Positions 37,905 to 46,251 of a stretch of DNA of 48,999 nt are shown here, one piece after another. Both the position numbers and the translations under genes were made by a program. The stretch's first letter is position 1. Each line of letters opens with the position of its first letter. Below the pieces are notes generated by a model. It had not been told where the DNA came from. It made no database searches and worked only from the letters and a program-made list of their open reading frames with translations. The DNA comes from Desulfovibrio sp. X2 (lineage in GTDB: Bacteria; Desulfobacterota; Desulfovibrionia; Desulfovibrionales; Desulfovibrionaceae): positions 1 to 48,999 of the forward strand of contig NZ_ATHV01000009.1 in NCBI RefSeq assembly GCF_000422205.1, in the 5' to 3' direction.

Positions 37905-39002
37905 ATGAAGAACCGCATCGTCAGCGAAGTCGCCCTCTCTTCCGGCGCCATCATCGGACACGGCCGCCCCTGCTTCGTCGTCGCCGAGGTCGGCAACAAC
38001 CACCAGGGCAAGCTCGAGATCGCCAAGGAAATGGTCTACGCCGCGGCCGAATGCGGCGCGGACGCTGTCAAGTTCCAAAAGCGCCACACCCCCTCCCTGC
38101 TCACGCAAGAAGGCATGGCCGCCCCCTATACCGGTCCCAACAGCTTCGGCCCGACCTACGGCGCGCACCGCGACGCGCTCGAGCTCGACATCGAGGAGAT
38201 GGCCCAGATCAAGGACCTCTCCGAGCGCCTCGGCCTCGTCTTCTTCGCCTCGGCCTGGGACATGGTCTCCCTTCGCCAGATGTTCGGCCTGGGCGTCGAG
38301 CTCATCAAGGTCGCCTCGGCCGACCTGACCTGCCTGCCCCTGCTGCGCGAGATCGGCCGCTCCGGCGTGCCGGTCATCGCCTCCACGGGCATGAGCAACT
38401 GGGACGAGATCGAGACCGCCGTGGCCGAGCTGCGCGCCTTCCACGACGACATCATCCTGCTGCACTGCAACAGCTCCTACCCCTGCCCCGAGGACGAGAT
38501 CGCCCTGCCCGTGATGCACGAGCTGAAGCGCCGCTTCGGCCTGCCCGTGGGCTACTCCGGCCACGAGGAGGGGCTGGCCCCGTCGCTGGCCGCCGCGGCC
38601 CAGGGCGCCTGCCTGGTGGAGCGCCACTTCACCCTGAACAAGATGCTGCCCGGCACGGACCACAAGGCCTCGCTCGAGCCCTCGCAGCTGAAGAGCCTGG
38701 TGGGCATGATCCGCGACGTGGAGCGCGCCATGCGCGAGACCGAGAAGAAGGTCTTCCCCAAGGAGGAGTCCTCGGCCAAGAAGCTGCGCAAGAGCATCGT
38801 GGCCGCGCGCCTCATCCCGGCGGGCAAGATCATCACCGCCGAGGACCTGACCGTGAAGAGCCCGGGCACCGGCATCTCGCCGCTCGAGTGGGACGCGGTC
38901 ATCGGCCAGAAGGCCGTGCGCGAGATCAAGGAGGACCGCCTCCTGGACTGGGACATGGTCGGCCACCTGCACTGCGTGGAAAAGGCCCTGAAGACCGCCT
39001 AG
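37905..39002 (+). CDS. NeuB-family nonulosonic acid synthase
   Basis: Encodes 365 residues. The TIM-barrel domain opens FVVAEVGNNHQGKLEIAKEMV and has GADAVKFQKR, VIASTGMSNWDEIETAV, LLHCNSSYPCPEDE and GLPVGYSGHEEGL, as in sialic, legionaminic and pseudaminic acid synthases, which condense PEP with an N-acetylhexosamine. The C-terminal SAF antifreeze-like domain (about 300-350) reads RKSIVAARLIPAGKIITAEDL. Which sugar is made cannot be told from sequence by eye. ATG 37905 starts 2 nt after the winged-helix gene. The gene suggests decoration of flagellin, LPS or capsule with a nine-carbon acid. Confidence 0.85.
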   Translation: MKNRIVSEVALSSGAIIGHGRPCFVVAEVGNNHQGKLEIAKEMVYAAAECGADAVKFQKRHTPSLLTQEGMAAPYTGPNSFGPTYGAHRDALELDIEEMAQIKDLSERLGLVFFASAWDMVSLRQMFGLGVELIKVASADLTCLPLLREIGRSGVPVIASTGMSNWDEIETAVAELRAFHDDIILLHCNSSYPCPEDEIALPVMHELKRRFGLPVGYSGHEEGLAPSLAAAAQGACLVERHFTLNKMLPGTDHKASLEPSQLKSLVGMIRDVERAMRETEKKVFPKEESSAKKLRKSIVAARLIPAGKIITAEDLTVKSPGTGISPLEWDAVIGQKAVREIKEDRLLDWDMVGHLHCVEKALKTA

Positions 39003-39020
39003 ACCACGGGGACGGGCGCC

Positions 39021-39980
39021 ATGCGCATCCTGATGATGGCCGTGAACGATCCTGCGGGCACGGCCATCGCCTTTTGCAACGCAGTCAACCGCTTCACGCC
39101 GCACGTCTGCCGCCTGGTGACGCTCGAGACGCGCTACAACCACGGCTGGGAGCAGGACCTGCACCTCCCGGCCCTGGCGCCCGGCGACCTCTGCGAGGTC
39201 GAGGCGCTGCTGCGCGAGAGCGACGTCTTCCACTTCCACATGACCGCGGACGAGGACCTGGCCCTGGGCCCCTTCCTGCCGCGCGACTTCATGGCCGGGA
39301 AGCTCGTCGTCCACCACCACCACGGCCACCCGGACTTCCGCGGCAATCCCGAGAAGTACCGCGCCAAGTACCGCGAGCGCGGCCGCACGAAGATCCTCGT
39401 CTCCACCCCGGACCTTCGGCGCCTGTGCCCCGAGGCCACCTGGCTGCCGAACCTCGTGCCCACGGCCGACCCGCTGCTCTCCCCCATGCCCGGCAAGCCC
39501 GAGGCGCCCCGGGACGAGCCCATGCTCGTCGGCCACTCGCCCACGAAGAAAGAGCTCAAGAACACGGACGACCTGCTCGCCGGCATGGCCGAGCTCTCGG
39601 CCGCGGGCGAGCCCGTGCGCCTGGACCTCATCGACGACGCGCCCAACCGCGAGTGCCTGCGCCGCAAGCGCCGCTGCCACGTGGTCTTCGACCACCTGCA
39701 GGGCTACTACGGCGTCTCCTCGCTCGAGGCGCTCTCCCAGGGCGTGCCGACCATCGCCGGCATCGACGCCTGGAGCCGCGAGCACATCGCCCGCTTCACG
39801 GGCACGGACGACCTGCCCTGGGTGGTCTGCACCCCGTCCACCCTGACCGCCACCCTGCGCAGCCTGGCGCACGAGCCCGAACGCCGCGCGGCCATCGGCC
39901 GCGCCTCGCGCGAGTTCATGGTCGAGCGCTGGAACGAGGCCCTGGTGGCCAAGCGCCTCGTCCGCTTCTACGAGTCCTAG
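39021..39980 (+). CDS. Glycosyltransferase, GT4-like
   Basis: Encodes 319 residues with a GT-B form. The start MRILMMAVNDPAGTAIAFCNAVNRF, HFHMTADEDL and VVHHHHGHPDF belong to the N-terminal acceptor domain; GYYGVSSLEALSQGVPTIAG (about 233-252) holds the donor-binding Glu motif. It is somewhat shorter than typical GT4 enzymes. It follows the NeuB-type gene by 18 nt, in the same operon, and may transfer the product or a neighbouring sugar of a surface glycan. Confidence 0.75.
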   Translation: MRILMMAVNDPAGTAIAFCNAVNRFTPHVCRLVTLETRYNHGWEQDLHLPALAPGDLCEVEALLRESDVFHFHMTADEDLALGPFLPRDFMAGKLVVHHHHGHPDFRGNPEKYRAKYRERGRTKILVSTPDLRRLCPEATWLPNLVPTADPLLSPMPGKPEAPRDEPMLVGHSPTKKELKNTDDLLAGMAELSAAGEPVRLDLIDDAPNRECLRRKRRCHVVFDHLQGYYGVSSLEALSQGVPTIAGIDAWSREHIARFTGTDDLPWVVCTPSTLTATLRSLAHEPERRAAIGRASREFMVERWNEALVAKRLVRFYES

Positions 39981-40064
39981 TCCCAACGGCCCTTCCGACC
40001 CTCCTGGGGCCGCTCATGCCCGCGCCGTCCCCTGCCTCTCCGGCGCGCCCTCATCCATTTCCTC

Positions 40065-40090
40065 TATCTCATCTATCTCATCTATCGGGC
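40065..40090. repeat. Short 9-bp tandem repeat
   Basis: Two and a half units of CTATCTCAT (CTCTATCTCATCTATCTCATCTATC) lie in the gap between the glycosyltransferase and kinase genes. It is a simple-sequence tract in an otherwise ordinary 168-bp spacer. Confidence 0.6.
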
Positions 40091-40148
40091 TTGCCTTGGG
40101 TATGGGGATTGCCCTATTAGGAGGCTGTACAGTTTCCTCCGTACCCCC

Positions 40149-41639
40149 ATGGTCTGCCGAACCGAACGGAGCTGGCATACGCAATCGTCCACGCGCATTC
40201 CGCGGCCGCTGATACTCCTCGCGGCAGCCGTCTTCCTGGCCGGGCTGACGGTGCTGGACTATTACCTCGGCTTCTTCCTGCGCCTCTCCCTGCTCTATCT
40301 CCTGCCCATCGTCGTGGTCACCTGGACCTGCGGCTTCCTTCCGGGCCTCGCCTTCTGCATCCTGGCCTGCATCGGCAACGCGGTGAACGAGCTGCCCGGC
40401 ATCCTGCTCGGCGCCTCCCTGGCCGCGGACGTGATCAACGACCTCCTGGCCTCGTCGGTCTTCTTCCTGGCCCTGTACGTGACGCGGTGGCGCCACAGGA
40501 TCATGGAGAACCGGCAGGAGGGATTTGAACAGCTGCGCAGGCTCAAGAACTCCCTGCAGGAGAGCGAGGGACGGCTGCGCCAGGCCCAGGCCCTGGCCCG
40601 GCTCGGCAGCTGGGAGTGGGAGGAGGACGGGGAGGCCATGCAGTGGTCGGCGGAGTTCGAGCATCTGCTCGGCTACGCCCCCGGGGCCGTGGAGCCGAGC
40701 CGGGCGGCCCTGCTCGAGCGCATGGACGAGCCGGAGCGGAAGAACTTCGAGGCGCTGCTCGAGGAGGCCAGGACCACGGGAGGTCTGGCGCGGGGCGACG
40801 TCACCGTGCGCACCGGAGACGGAAAGGAGGCCATCCTGGCCTGTCACGTCAAGTACATGGCCTCCTACGTGGGAGGCAAGTTCCTGGGCGTGGCCCAGGA
40901 CGTCACCGAGCGCCGCAGGCTCGAGCAGCTGCGCGAACAGGTCGAGCGCATCGTGCAGCACGACCTGAAGAGCCCGCTGGTCGGCATCATCGGCATTCCC
41001 GATCTCCTGGCGCGGGAGAGCAACCTGACCCCGCAGCAGGTCGAGATGCTGCGGGCGATATCGGAGGCGGGGCGGACCATGCTGCGCATGATCAACCTCT
41101 CCCTGGCCGTCTACCGCATGGAGCGCGGCGAGTTCGTGCTCGAGCCCAGGCCCTTCGACCTGCTGGGGCTGCTGCGCCGCGTGCTCGCGGACCTCGCTTC
41201 GCTCGCCAAGGCCTGCGGCGTGACCACTCGCCTGGCCTGTGAGTCGAAAGAGCCGGGAAAGACGGACGGAATCGCGCAGGAGCTGCCCGCGTCCGGCGAC
41301 GAGACGCTGTGCTACTCCATGCTCGCCAATCTGGTGCGCAATGCCGTGGAGGCCGGACCCAAGGGCACGGAGGTCAGTGTCGACGTGCATTGCGAGGGGG
41401 ACGGGGCTGTCATCGCGATCCACAACCCGGCAGTCGTTCCGCCGGACGTCCGCGACCGCTTCTTCACCAAGTACGTCACGTCGGGCAAGAAGGAGGGCAC
41501 GGGGCTCGGCACCTACTCCGCCCGCCTCGCCGCCCGCGCCCACGGCGGAGACATCACCATGCAGACCTCCGAGGAGACCGGCACCACGGTGACCGTGCGG
41601 CTTCCCCTGTGCCGGATTCCCGGAGCGCCGGGCGCCTGA
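40149..41639 (+). CDS. Membrane histidine kinase with PAS domain
   Basis: Encodes 496 residues. Four hydrophobic segments at residues 20-115 (PLILLAAAVFLAGLTVLDYYLGFFLRLSLLYLLPIVVV, broken by short loops) form an integral membrane sensor without a large periplasmic domain. A PAS domain (about 140-260: LARLGSWEWEEDGEAMQWS) follows, then HisKA with QHDLKSPLVGIIG (His271) and HATPase with LVRNAVEAGPKG and GTGLGTYSARLAARAHGG. No response regulator is adjacent. Start ATG 40149 lacks a strong Shine-Dalgarno. It is convergent with the glycosyltransferase gene below. Confidence 0.85.
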   Translation: MVCRTERSWHTQSSTRIPRPLILLAAAVFLAGLTVLDYYLGFFLRLSLLYLLPIVVVTWTCGFLPGLAFCILACIGNAVNELPGILLGASLAADVINDLLASSVFFLALYVTRWRHRIMENRQEGFEQLRRLKNSLQESEGRLRQAQALARLGSWEWEEDGEAMQWSAEFEHLLGYAPGAVEPSRAALLERMDEPERKNFEALLEEARTTGGLARGDVTVRTGDGKEAILACHVKYMASYVGGKFLGVAQDVTERRRLEQLREQVERIVQHDLKSPLVGIIGIPDLLARESNLTPQQVEMLRAISEAGRTMLRMINLSLAVYRMERGEFVLEPRPFDLLGLLRRVLADLASLAKACGVTTRLACESKEPGKTDGIAQELPASGDETLCYSMLANLVRNAVEAGPKGTEVSVDVHCEGDGAVIAIHNPAVVPPDVRDRFFTKYVTSGKKEGTGLGTYSARLAARAHGGDITMQTSEETGTTVTVRLPLCRIPGAPGA

Positions 41640-41651
41640 ACGGATACGGGG

Positions 41652-42848
41652 CTATTCGCCCCCGGCCCGGCTCTGCCGCCGCCTGGTGTCCTCTCCCACC
41701 TCCATGACGGCGCCCACGAAGGCGGAGAGAAAGGTCTGCACGGCGCCTGCCATGAAGGTCACCGCGGCGATCATGGTCCTCTCGACGACCGGATCGCCTA
41801 GGTCCCCGAAGCCGACGCGCCCCCAGGCCACGAAGGACCATATCCCGCAGCCCGCCCCGAGCACGAAGAGCCCGAGGGCCGCGAGGGCCATGCGCTCCAG
41901 GGTGATGCCCTCGAGCAGCGCGGCATGGCTGCGGGAGCGCGGCAGAAGCCCGCTGCGCGTGGCGTAGCGGCGCACGAGCAGCCCGAAGGTCAGGCTCTGC
42001 AGGCCGACGAGGAGGCAGAGGCAGCCGAGCAGGAAGGTCTTGTTGCTGAAGGTGACGGCGCCCATGTGCACGGGGCCGCCCGCGAGGGCCGCCGTGGCCA
42101 GGAATCCCAGGGCCAGCAGGGCCATGCCCGGGTAGACGAAGAGCCAGCGCGGGGCATGGATGAGCAGAAAGCACAGGTGCCGCCAGCCGTCGCGCCAGGT
42201 GCGCAGATGAGGCGGACGGCTCCTGCCGTCGGGAGAGAGCTTCGTCGGCACCTCGGCGATGCGCAGCCCTTCGAGCGAGGCGCGCACGACCATCTCGCTC
42301 GCGTACTCCATGCCCGGGGTATGCAGATCGAGGGCCCGCACCGCGTCGCGGTCGAAGCCCCGCAGGCCGCAGTGGAAGTCGCCGCACGTGGTCTTGAAGA
42401 ACAGCCTGCCGATGAAGCTCAAGACCGGATTGCCCAGGTAGCGGTGCAGGAAGGGCATGGCGCCCGGGGCTATCCCCCCCTTGAAGCGGTTGCCCATGAC
42501 GATCTGCGCGCCGCCGCGCAGGGCCTCGACGAACGCGCCGAGGTCCGAGAAATCGTAGCTGTCGTCCGCGTCGCCCATGATCACGAAACGGCCCCGGGCC
42601 TCCCGGACACCCTTTTGCAGGGCCGCGCCGTAGCCCTTGAGCCGCGCGTGCACGACCCTGGCCCCGAGCCCCTGCGCGATCTCCTGGGAACCGTCGCTGC
42701 TGCCGTTGTCCGCGACCAGGACTTCGCCCGAGATGCCGCTTTGCCCGAGAAAGGCCATGGCCTTGCCGACGCAGGCGCCCAGGGTCTCCGCCTCGTTGAG
42801 GCAGGGCATGAGGATGGTCAATTCGAGTTCAGGGGCGGAATCAGTCAT
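41652..42848 (-). CDS. GT2-family glycosyltransferase with C-terminal membrane spans
   Basis: Encodes 398 residues. The GT-A domain (about 8-240) has LTILMPCLNEAETL, VLVADNGSSDGSQE and the metal-binding DADDSYDF. It resembles dolichyl-phosphate-mannose-synthase-like enzymes that charge polyprenyl phosphate with a sugar. Four C-terminal membrane spans (about 235-380) follow. It overlaps the upstream membrane-protein gene by 8 nt, so the two likely act in one glycosylation step, with this protein making the lipid-linked donor. Confidence 0.85.
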   Translation of the reverse strand: MTDSAPELELTILMPCLNEAETLGACVGKAMAFLGQSGISGEVLVADNGSSDGSQEIAQGLGARVVHARLKGYGAALQKGVREARGRFVIMGDADDSYDFSDLGAFVEALRGGAQIVMGNRFKGGIAPGAMPFLHRYLGNPVLSFIGRLFFKTTCGDFHCGLRGFDRDAVRALDLHTPGMEYASEMVVRASLEGLRIAEVPTKLSPDGRSRPPHLRTWRDGWRHLCFLLIHAPRWLFVYPGMALLALGFLATAALAGGPVHMGAVTFSNKTFLLGCLCLLVGLQSLTFGLLVRRYATRSGLLPRSRSHAALLEGITLERMALAALGLFVLGAGCGIWSFVAWGRVGFGDLGDPVVERTMIAAVTFMAGAVQTFLSAFVGAVMEVGEDTRRRQSRAGGE

Positions 42849-44136
42849 GGCAGGCGTCCTCGGCCGGATCGAAGGTTGCGGTGGCGGCCGTGGCCGAGGG
42901 CCGACGCACCGTCACGGTTTTCGCGGGCATCGCCAGCAGCAGGAAGAGCAGCGCGGCCAGCGGCGTCCAGAGAATGATGCTGACGAACGAGGAGTGATGG
43001 ATTCCCGACTGTCCCGGCAGGATCATTATCCAGACGAAGGGCATGATCGCGGGCAGAAGCACGACCAAAAGCCCCCTGGGCACCCTGAGGCGCCGCCGGT
43101 ACATGCGCCAGGCGAGCCAGGCGTAGACCGGGACCCAGAGCAGCCACATCGTCTTGCCGAAGTCCCGGGCCGTGGCCGAGCCGAAGGCGGAGAAGCTATG
43201 CAGGAAGTAGTGCTCCACCGTGGCTCCGAAGAGATCGAGGGGCGGCAGGAAGGCCCACGCGAGCCCCCATTTGGCCACCCAGGTGAAGAGCAGGCCGATG
43301 CTCCAGGCCACCGAGCAGAGCAGCCCGTCCGCCAGTATCCGGGGCGTTTCCTCGCCGTCGTGCCACAGGGCGAGGCAGAGGCAGAGCAGCGGAAAGCTGA
43401 GGCTCAGGCTTCCCATGTTCAGAAACGAGAGGAAGGCGTCCAGGGAGCCGAGGATGCCGAAGCCGAGGATCGGCGGAGCGCTCTTTCGGCGCAGCAGCAG
43501 CGCGATGGCCGCGAGCTGGATGATCCAGAAGAGCGCCGCGTGGGAGACCAGCGTGAAAACGTTGATCGTTCCGGCGGTCAGGAACGAGGCCACGAGGGCC
43601 ACGGCGTAGGCCTCGCCCAGGCGCAGGCGCGCCGCGGCGTAGAGTCCGATGAAGAGCACCGCCGTCGTGAGCGCCGTGAGCAGCCGGACGTCGGCATACG
43701 ACATCAGCGCGATCAGGGGGCGGAGAAAGACCTGGTAGCCGTGCCAGTAGCGGGGGTAGGGCACGCCCCCGAAGTCGCCGCTCTGCAGGGAGGCGCGGAG
43801 GTGCTCGCACGCTCCGCCGAACTTCATGGTGAGGATGTCCTGGAACGTCGGCCTGAGCTGCGCCGACATGTCCAGGGCGATGCATTCGGTGAACATGTCC
43901 ATGCCCCGGAACTGCAGCAGCCGCGGGTACTCCTCATCGAAATACCCATGCGCGTCCGCCTGCTCGAGATGCTGCATCACGGCGTCCCCGGACGGCAGCG
44001 CCGCGAGCCACAGGAGCCCGGCATAGCAGGGCAGGAGCAGGACGATCACGGCCAGCAGCAGGACGAAGCGACGCAGCAGCGCCTGGCTCCACAAGAGACG
44101 AGCCGTCTTCCGAAGTATTGGAGCAAGGCGTGACAT
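42841..44136 (-). CDS. Polytopic membrane protein, possible GT-C glycosyltransferase
   Basis: Encodes 431 residues with about ten membrane spans. The first external loop (about 45-130, SGDAVMQHLEQADAHGYFDEEYPRLLQFRGMD) is acidic and long, as in GT-C enzymes, but no definitive catalytic motif is seen. The 8-nt overlap with the GT2 gene supports a role in transferring lipid-linked sugar. It has its own promoter 51-79 nt upstream. The exact family is not recognised. Confidence 0.6.
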   Translation of the reverse strand: MSRLAPILRKTARLLWSQALLRRFVLLLAVIVLLLPCYAGLLWLAALPSGDAVMQHLEQADAHGYFDEEYPRLLQFRGMDMFTECIALDMSAQLRPTFQDILTMKFGGACEHLRASLQSGDFGGVPYPRYWHGYQVFLRPLIALMSYADVRLLTALTTAVLFIGLYAAARLRLGEAYAVALVASFLTAGTINVFTLVSHAALFWIIQLAAIALLLRRKSAPPILGFGILGSLDAFLSFLNMGSLSLSFPLLCLCLALWHDGEETPRILADGLLCSVAWSIGLLFTWVAKWGLAWAFLPPLDLFGATVEHYFLHSFSAFGSATARDFGKTMWLLWVPVYAWLAWRMYRRRLRVPRGLLVVLLPAIMPFVWIMILPGQSGIHHSSFVSIILWTPLAALLFLLLAMPAKTVTVRRPSATAATATFDPAEDACHD

Positions 44137-44186
44137 GGAACCCTCGGGATTATGGAGAAGACGATTGCGAGCAGACGTTGGCAGGG

Positions 44187-44215
44187 CTCATACGCAGATA
44201 CAGGGCGAGCGTCAA
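44187..44215 (-). promoter_or_regulatory. Sigma-70 type promoter of the membrane protein-GT2 operon
   Basis: On the minus strand TTGACG (44215-44210), a 17-nt spacer, TATGAG (44192-44187). Transcription would start near 44180, about 45 nt before ATG 44136. Confidence 0.55.
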
Positions 44216-44273
44216 ATCCAGGATCGGCGGGCTCTTCGAGCCGACAGCCCTCCCTGCCCGGACCGCTCTCCCC

Positions 44274-45542
44274 TCAGGCGGTCAGCAGCAGGCGGGCCAG
44301 TTCCTCGAGCGGGGCCTGGAGCTGGGCGTGCAGGCCCCCGCCGGTCTGGGGCGGGCCGAAGAGGGATTCGCGCCGCTCCTTGAGCCCGGTCACCGCGGGC
44401 GCGCCAGGGGAGTGGGAGAGGGTCATGTCCAGCCGCTCGGCCAGCAGGAAGCCGGTCACGGCGCGCTGGTAGAGGTCGAGGTCGCGCGTGAAGGCCGGCG
44501 CGGCCTGGGTCCAGAAGGCCCTGGCCGCGTCGTCCGGCTCCCGGCCCCGGCAGGTCAGGATAAGGGTGCGCAGGGCGTTCAGCTGCAGCCCGGGCAGACC
44601 GCGCCGCCAGCCCACGAGCCAGGAGGCCCGGTCGAAAAGCAGGAAATGCTCCCGGCCGAGCGCCACCAGCTCCTCGAGCACGCGCGCCGCGCGGGCGAGG
44701 AGCGGGTCGTCCCAGGCCGCGGCCCCGTCCTGCGGCCGCCAGGCGGGCACCCTGCCCACGCCGAGCCCACGCCCCAGGAACCGCCCCAGGATGTGGGCCA
44801 GCCAGGCGTTGGCCGCGGACGCGTCCGGCGTCTCCAGATGGGCGTAGGAGAGCACGTAGCTCCCCTGCCCGGCCGTCCCGCGCACCAGGCACGGCTGGCC
44901 CTGCATGAAGCTCGGCCAGAGCGAGAAGCCGTACTCCGCCTCCCAGTCGTCGAAGACCGAGACCGGCAGGCTGTCCAGCCGCAGGTCCGCCACCCAGAGC
45001 TCCGAGCCCGGCCCGCCGTAGCGCGCCAGCACCGTGACCCCCTCGCAGTCCTCGGCCGCGAAGCGGCCCGGCCACCAGACCGGGAATTCCGGCTCGGCGG
45101 ATACGTCCCTCCCCTGCTCCGCGCCCTGTCCCGCAGCAGGGATGAAGGGGTCGGGATCGCCGGGCAGGACGCGCATGAAGCCCGAGACCAGATGCTGCAT
45201 GCGGTCGGTGAAGGGCTTGCGCCGCCAGGGACAGAGCCCGAGCGTGGCCTCCCCGTCGCTCGTCAGGCCGAGCCCCGCGCCGCCGCAAAAGCCGAGATAC
45301 CCGCCGCCCCGCTCCACGAAGGCGCGCACCGCGGCCCGGCCCTCGCGCCCGAGCGCCCGCGCCTTGGCCCGCGCATTGCCCCCGGGCACCACGAGAAGCT
45401 TCGCCCGATCGCGCGAAAGCACGCCTCCCGCCACCTCGGCCGCCGTGACCAGCCGGGGGGCGAGCCCCCACCCGGCCAGGGCGCGCTGCACCAAAAGGCC
45501 CCACAGATGGGCGTCGTCCCACAGAACCATGATCTCGGCCAT
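44274..45542 (-). CDS. BPL_N-domain protein, class I glutamine amidotransferase-like
   Basis: Encodes 422 residues. The N-terminal half (about 1-240) resembles the biotin-protein-ligase N-terminal/GATase-1-like fold: a beta-strand start MAEIMVLWDDAHLWGLLVQRAL, LLVVPGGNARAKA, and the nucleophile-elbow form GGYLGFCGGAGLG with Cys at about 91. The C-terminal 180 residues are helical and unassigned. No ligase domain is present. The true start is ATG 45542; the frame continues upstream through the tandem repeats, but that part is an artefact. The role is unknown; amidotransferase-like or peptidase-like activity is possible. Confidence 0.75.
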   Translation of the reverse strand: MAEIMVLWDDAHLWGLLVQRALAGWGLAPRLVTAAEVAGGVLSRDRAKLLVVPGGNARAKARALGREGRAAVRAFVERGGGYLGFCGGAGLGLTSDGEATLGLCPWRRKPFTDRMQHLVSGFMRVLPGDPDPFIPAAGQGAEQGRDVSAEPEFPVWWPGRFAAEDCEGVTVLARYGGPGSELWVADLRLDSLPVSVFDDWEAEYGFSLWPSFMQGQPCLVRGTAGQGSYVLSYAHLETPDASAANAWLAHILGRFLGRGLGVGRVPAWRPQDGAAAWDDPLLARAARVLEELVALGREHFLLFDRASWLVGWRRGLPGLQLNALRTLILTCRGREPDDAARAFWTQAAPAFTRDLDLYQRAVTGFLLAERLDMTLSHSPGAPAVTGLKERRESLFGPPQTGGGLHAQLQAPLEELARLLLTA

Positions 45543-45576
45543 GCACCCCTTGTAGCGGCCCGAGCCCGGCGCGGCA

Positions 45577-45654
45577 ATGCCTCCGGCGGGCAGGGAGGGC
45601 GCTGCCCTCCCTGCACCCACCCGCCAGGAAGGGGGCTGCGCGCCCCCTTCCTGG
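45577..45654. repeat. Hairpin module heading the tandem repeat array
   Basis: Starts with ATGCCTCCGGCGG (45577-45589). Then come an 11-bp stem GCAGGGAGGGC/GCCCTCCCTGC (45590-45614) and a perfect 13-bp stem CCAGGAAGGGGGC/GCCCCCTTCCTGG around TGCGC (45624-45654). The same opening and a changed but still fully paired second stem recur after valS at 48921-48962. Confidence 0.75.
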
Positions 45655-45896
45655 ACCTTCCCCGCGCCAGGCTGAGCCTGGACCCGCTTCGCGCCGGGCA
45701 CGCCAGACAATGAACACACACCCCCTGGGCGTGAGAAGTCGTGCGGAAGACGAACTCTGCCCTGCGCATACGTTATGACTCCCACACCAGGCAGGCCGCT
45801 CAAAAGGGGCCGGATGCAAGGCGCAAGGAAAGTCCAAGCCGAAGCGTATTCCACATACGCGAGGGTTTGGACTTTCCGCAGCAACGCCGCAGACGG
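45644..45896. repeat. Tandem structured repeat, copy 1
   Basis: A 253-bp unit. It runs from CCCCTTCCTGGACC through a small CCAGGC/GCCTGG hairpin and about 110 bp of near-identical sequence to a nested palindrome: AAAAGGGGCCG on the left, stem GGAAAGTCCAA/TTGGACTTTCC (45827-45837 with 45867-45877) and apical stem GCGTAT/ATACGC around TCCAC (45844-45860). The outer right arm is cut short where copy 2 begins at a shared CCCCTT. Confidence 0.85.
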
Positions 45897-46167
45897 CCCC
45901 TTCCTGGACCTTCCCCGCGCCAGGCTGAGCCTGGACCCGCTTCGCGCCCGGCACGCCGAGACAACGAATACACGCCCCCTGGGCGTGAAAGGTCGTGCAG
46001 AAGACGAACTCTGCCCTGCGCATACGTTATGACTCCCGCACCAGGCAGGCCGCTCAAAAGGGGCCGGATGCAAGGAGCAAGAAACGGTCAAGCCCGAAGC
46101 GTATTCCACATACGCGAGGGTTTGACCGTTTCGCGGCGACGCCGCAGACGGCCCCTTTTCAGCGGCC
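45897..46167. repeat. Tandem structured repeat, copy 2
   Basis: A second unit nearly identical to copy 1 over its first 180 bp. Its cruciform is complete: outer arms 46048-46066 and 46149-46167 pair over 19 bp with one mismatch, the middle stem GAAACGGTCAA/TTGACCGTTTC (46081-46091 with 46122-46132) differs from copy 1 at several positions yet pairs perfectly, and the apical GCGTAT/ATACGC stem is unchanged. It ends about 85 bp before valS. Confidence 0.85.
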
Positions 46168-46177
46168 TGCCCCTTCC

Positions 46178-46206
46178 TTGCAGGCGGATTGCGCGTGGTG
46201 TACAAG
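46178..46206 (+). promoter_or_regulatory. Weak candidate promoter of valS
   Basis: TTGCAG (46178-46183), a 17-nt spacer, TACAAG (46201-46206). It lies just beyond the second cruciform repeat and about 45 nt before the valS ATG. Consensus match is modest. No T-box-like leader is visible. Confidence 0.35.
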
Positions 46207-46251
46207 CGTGGCCTCTTGCGACCACCGCATTTTCAAGGAGTTCCGTACCGC

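Noticed and set aside
45644-46167. CRISPR array
   Set aside because: Only two units of about 255 bp, with no spacer pattern and no cas genes.
45543-46205. Minus-strand frame extending the BPL_N protein through the tandem repeats
   Set aside because: The added residues are repetitive translations of the structured repeat, and the domain begins at ATG 45542 with a ribosome binding site.
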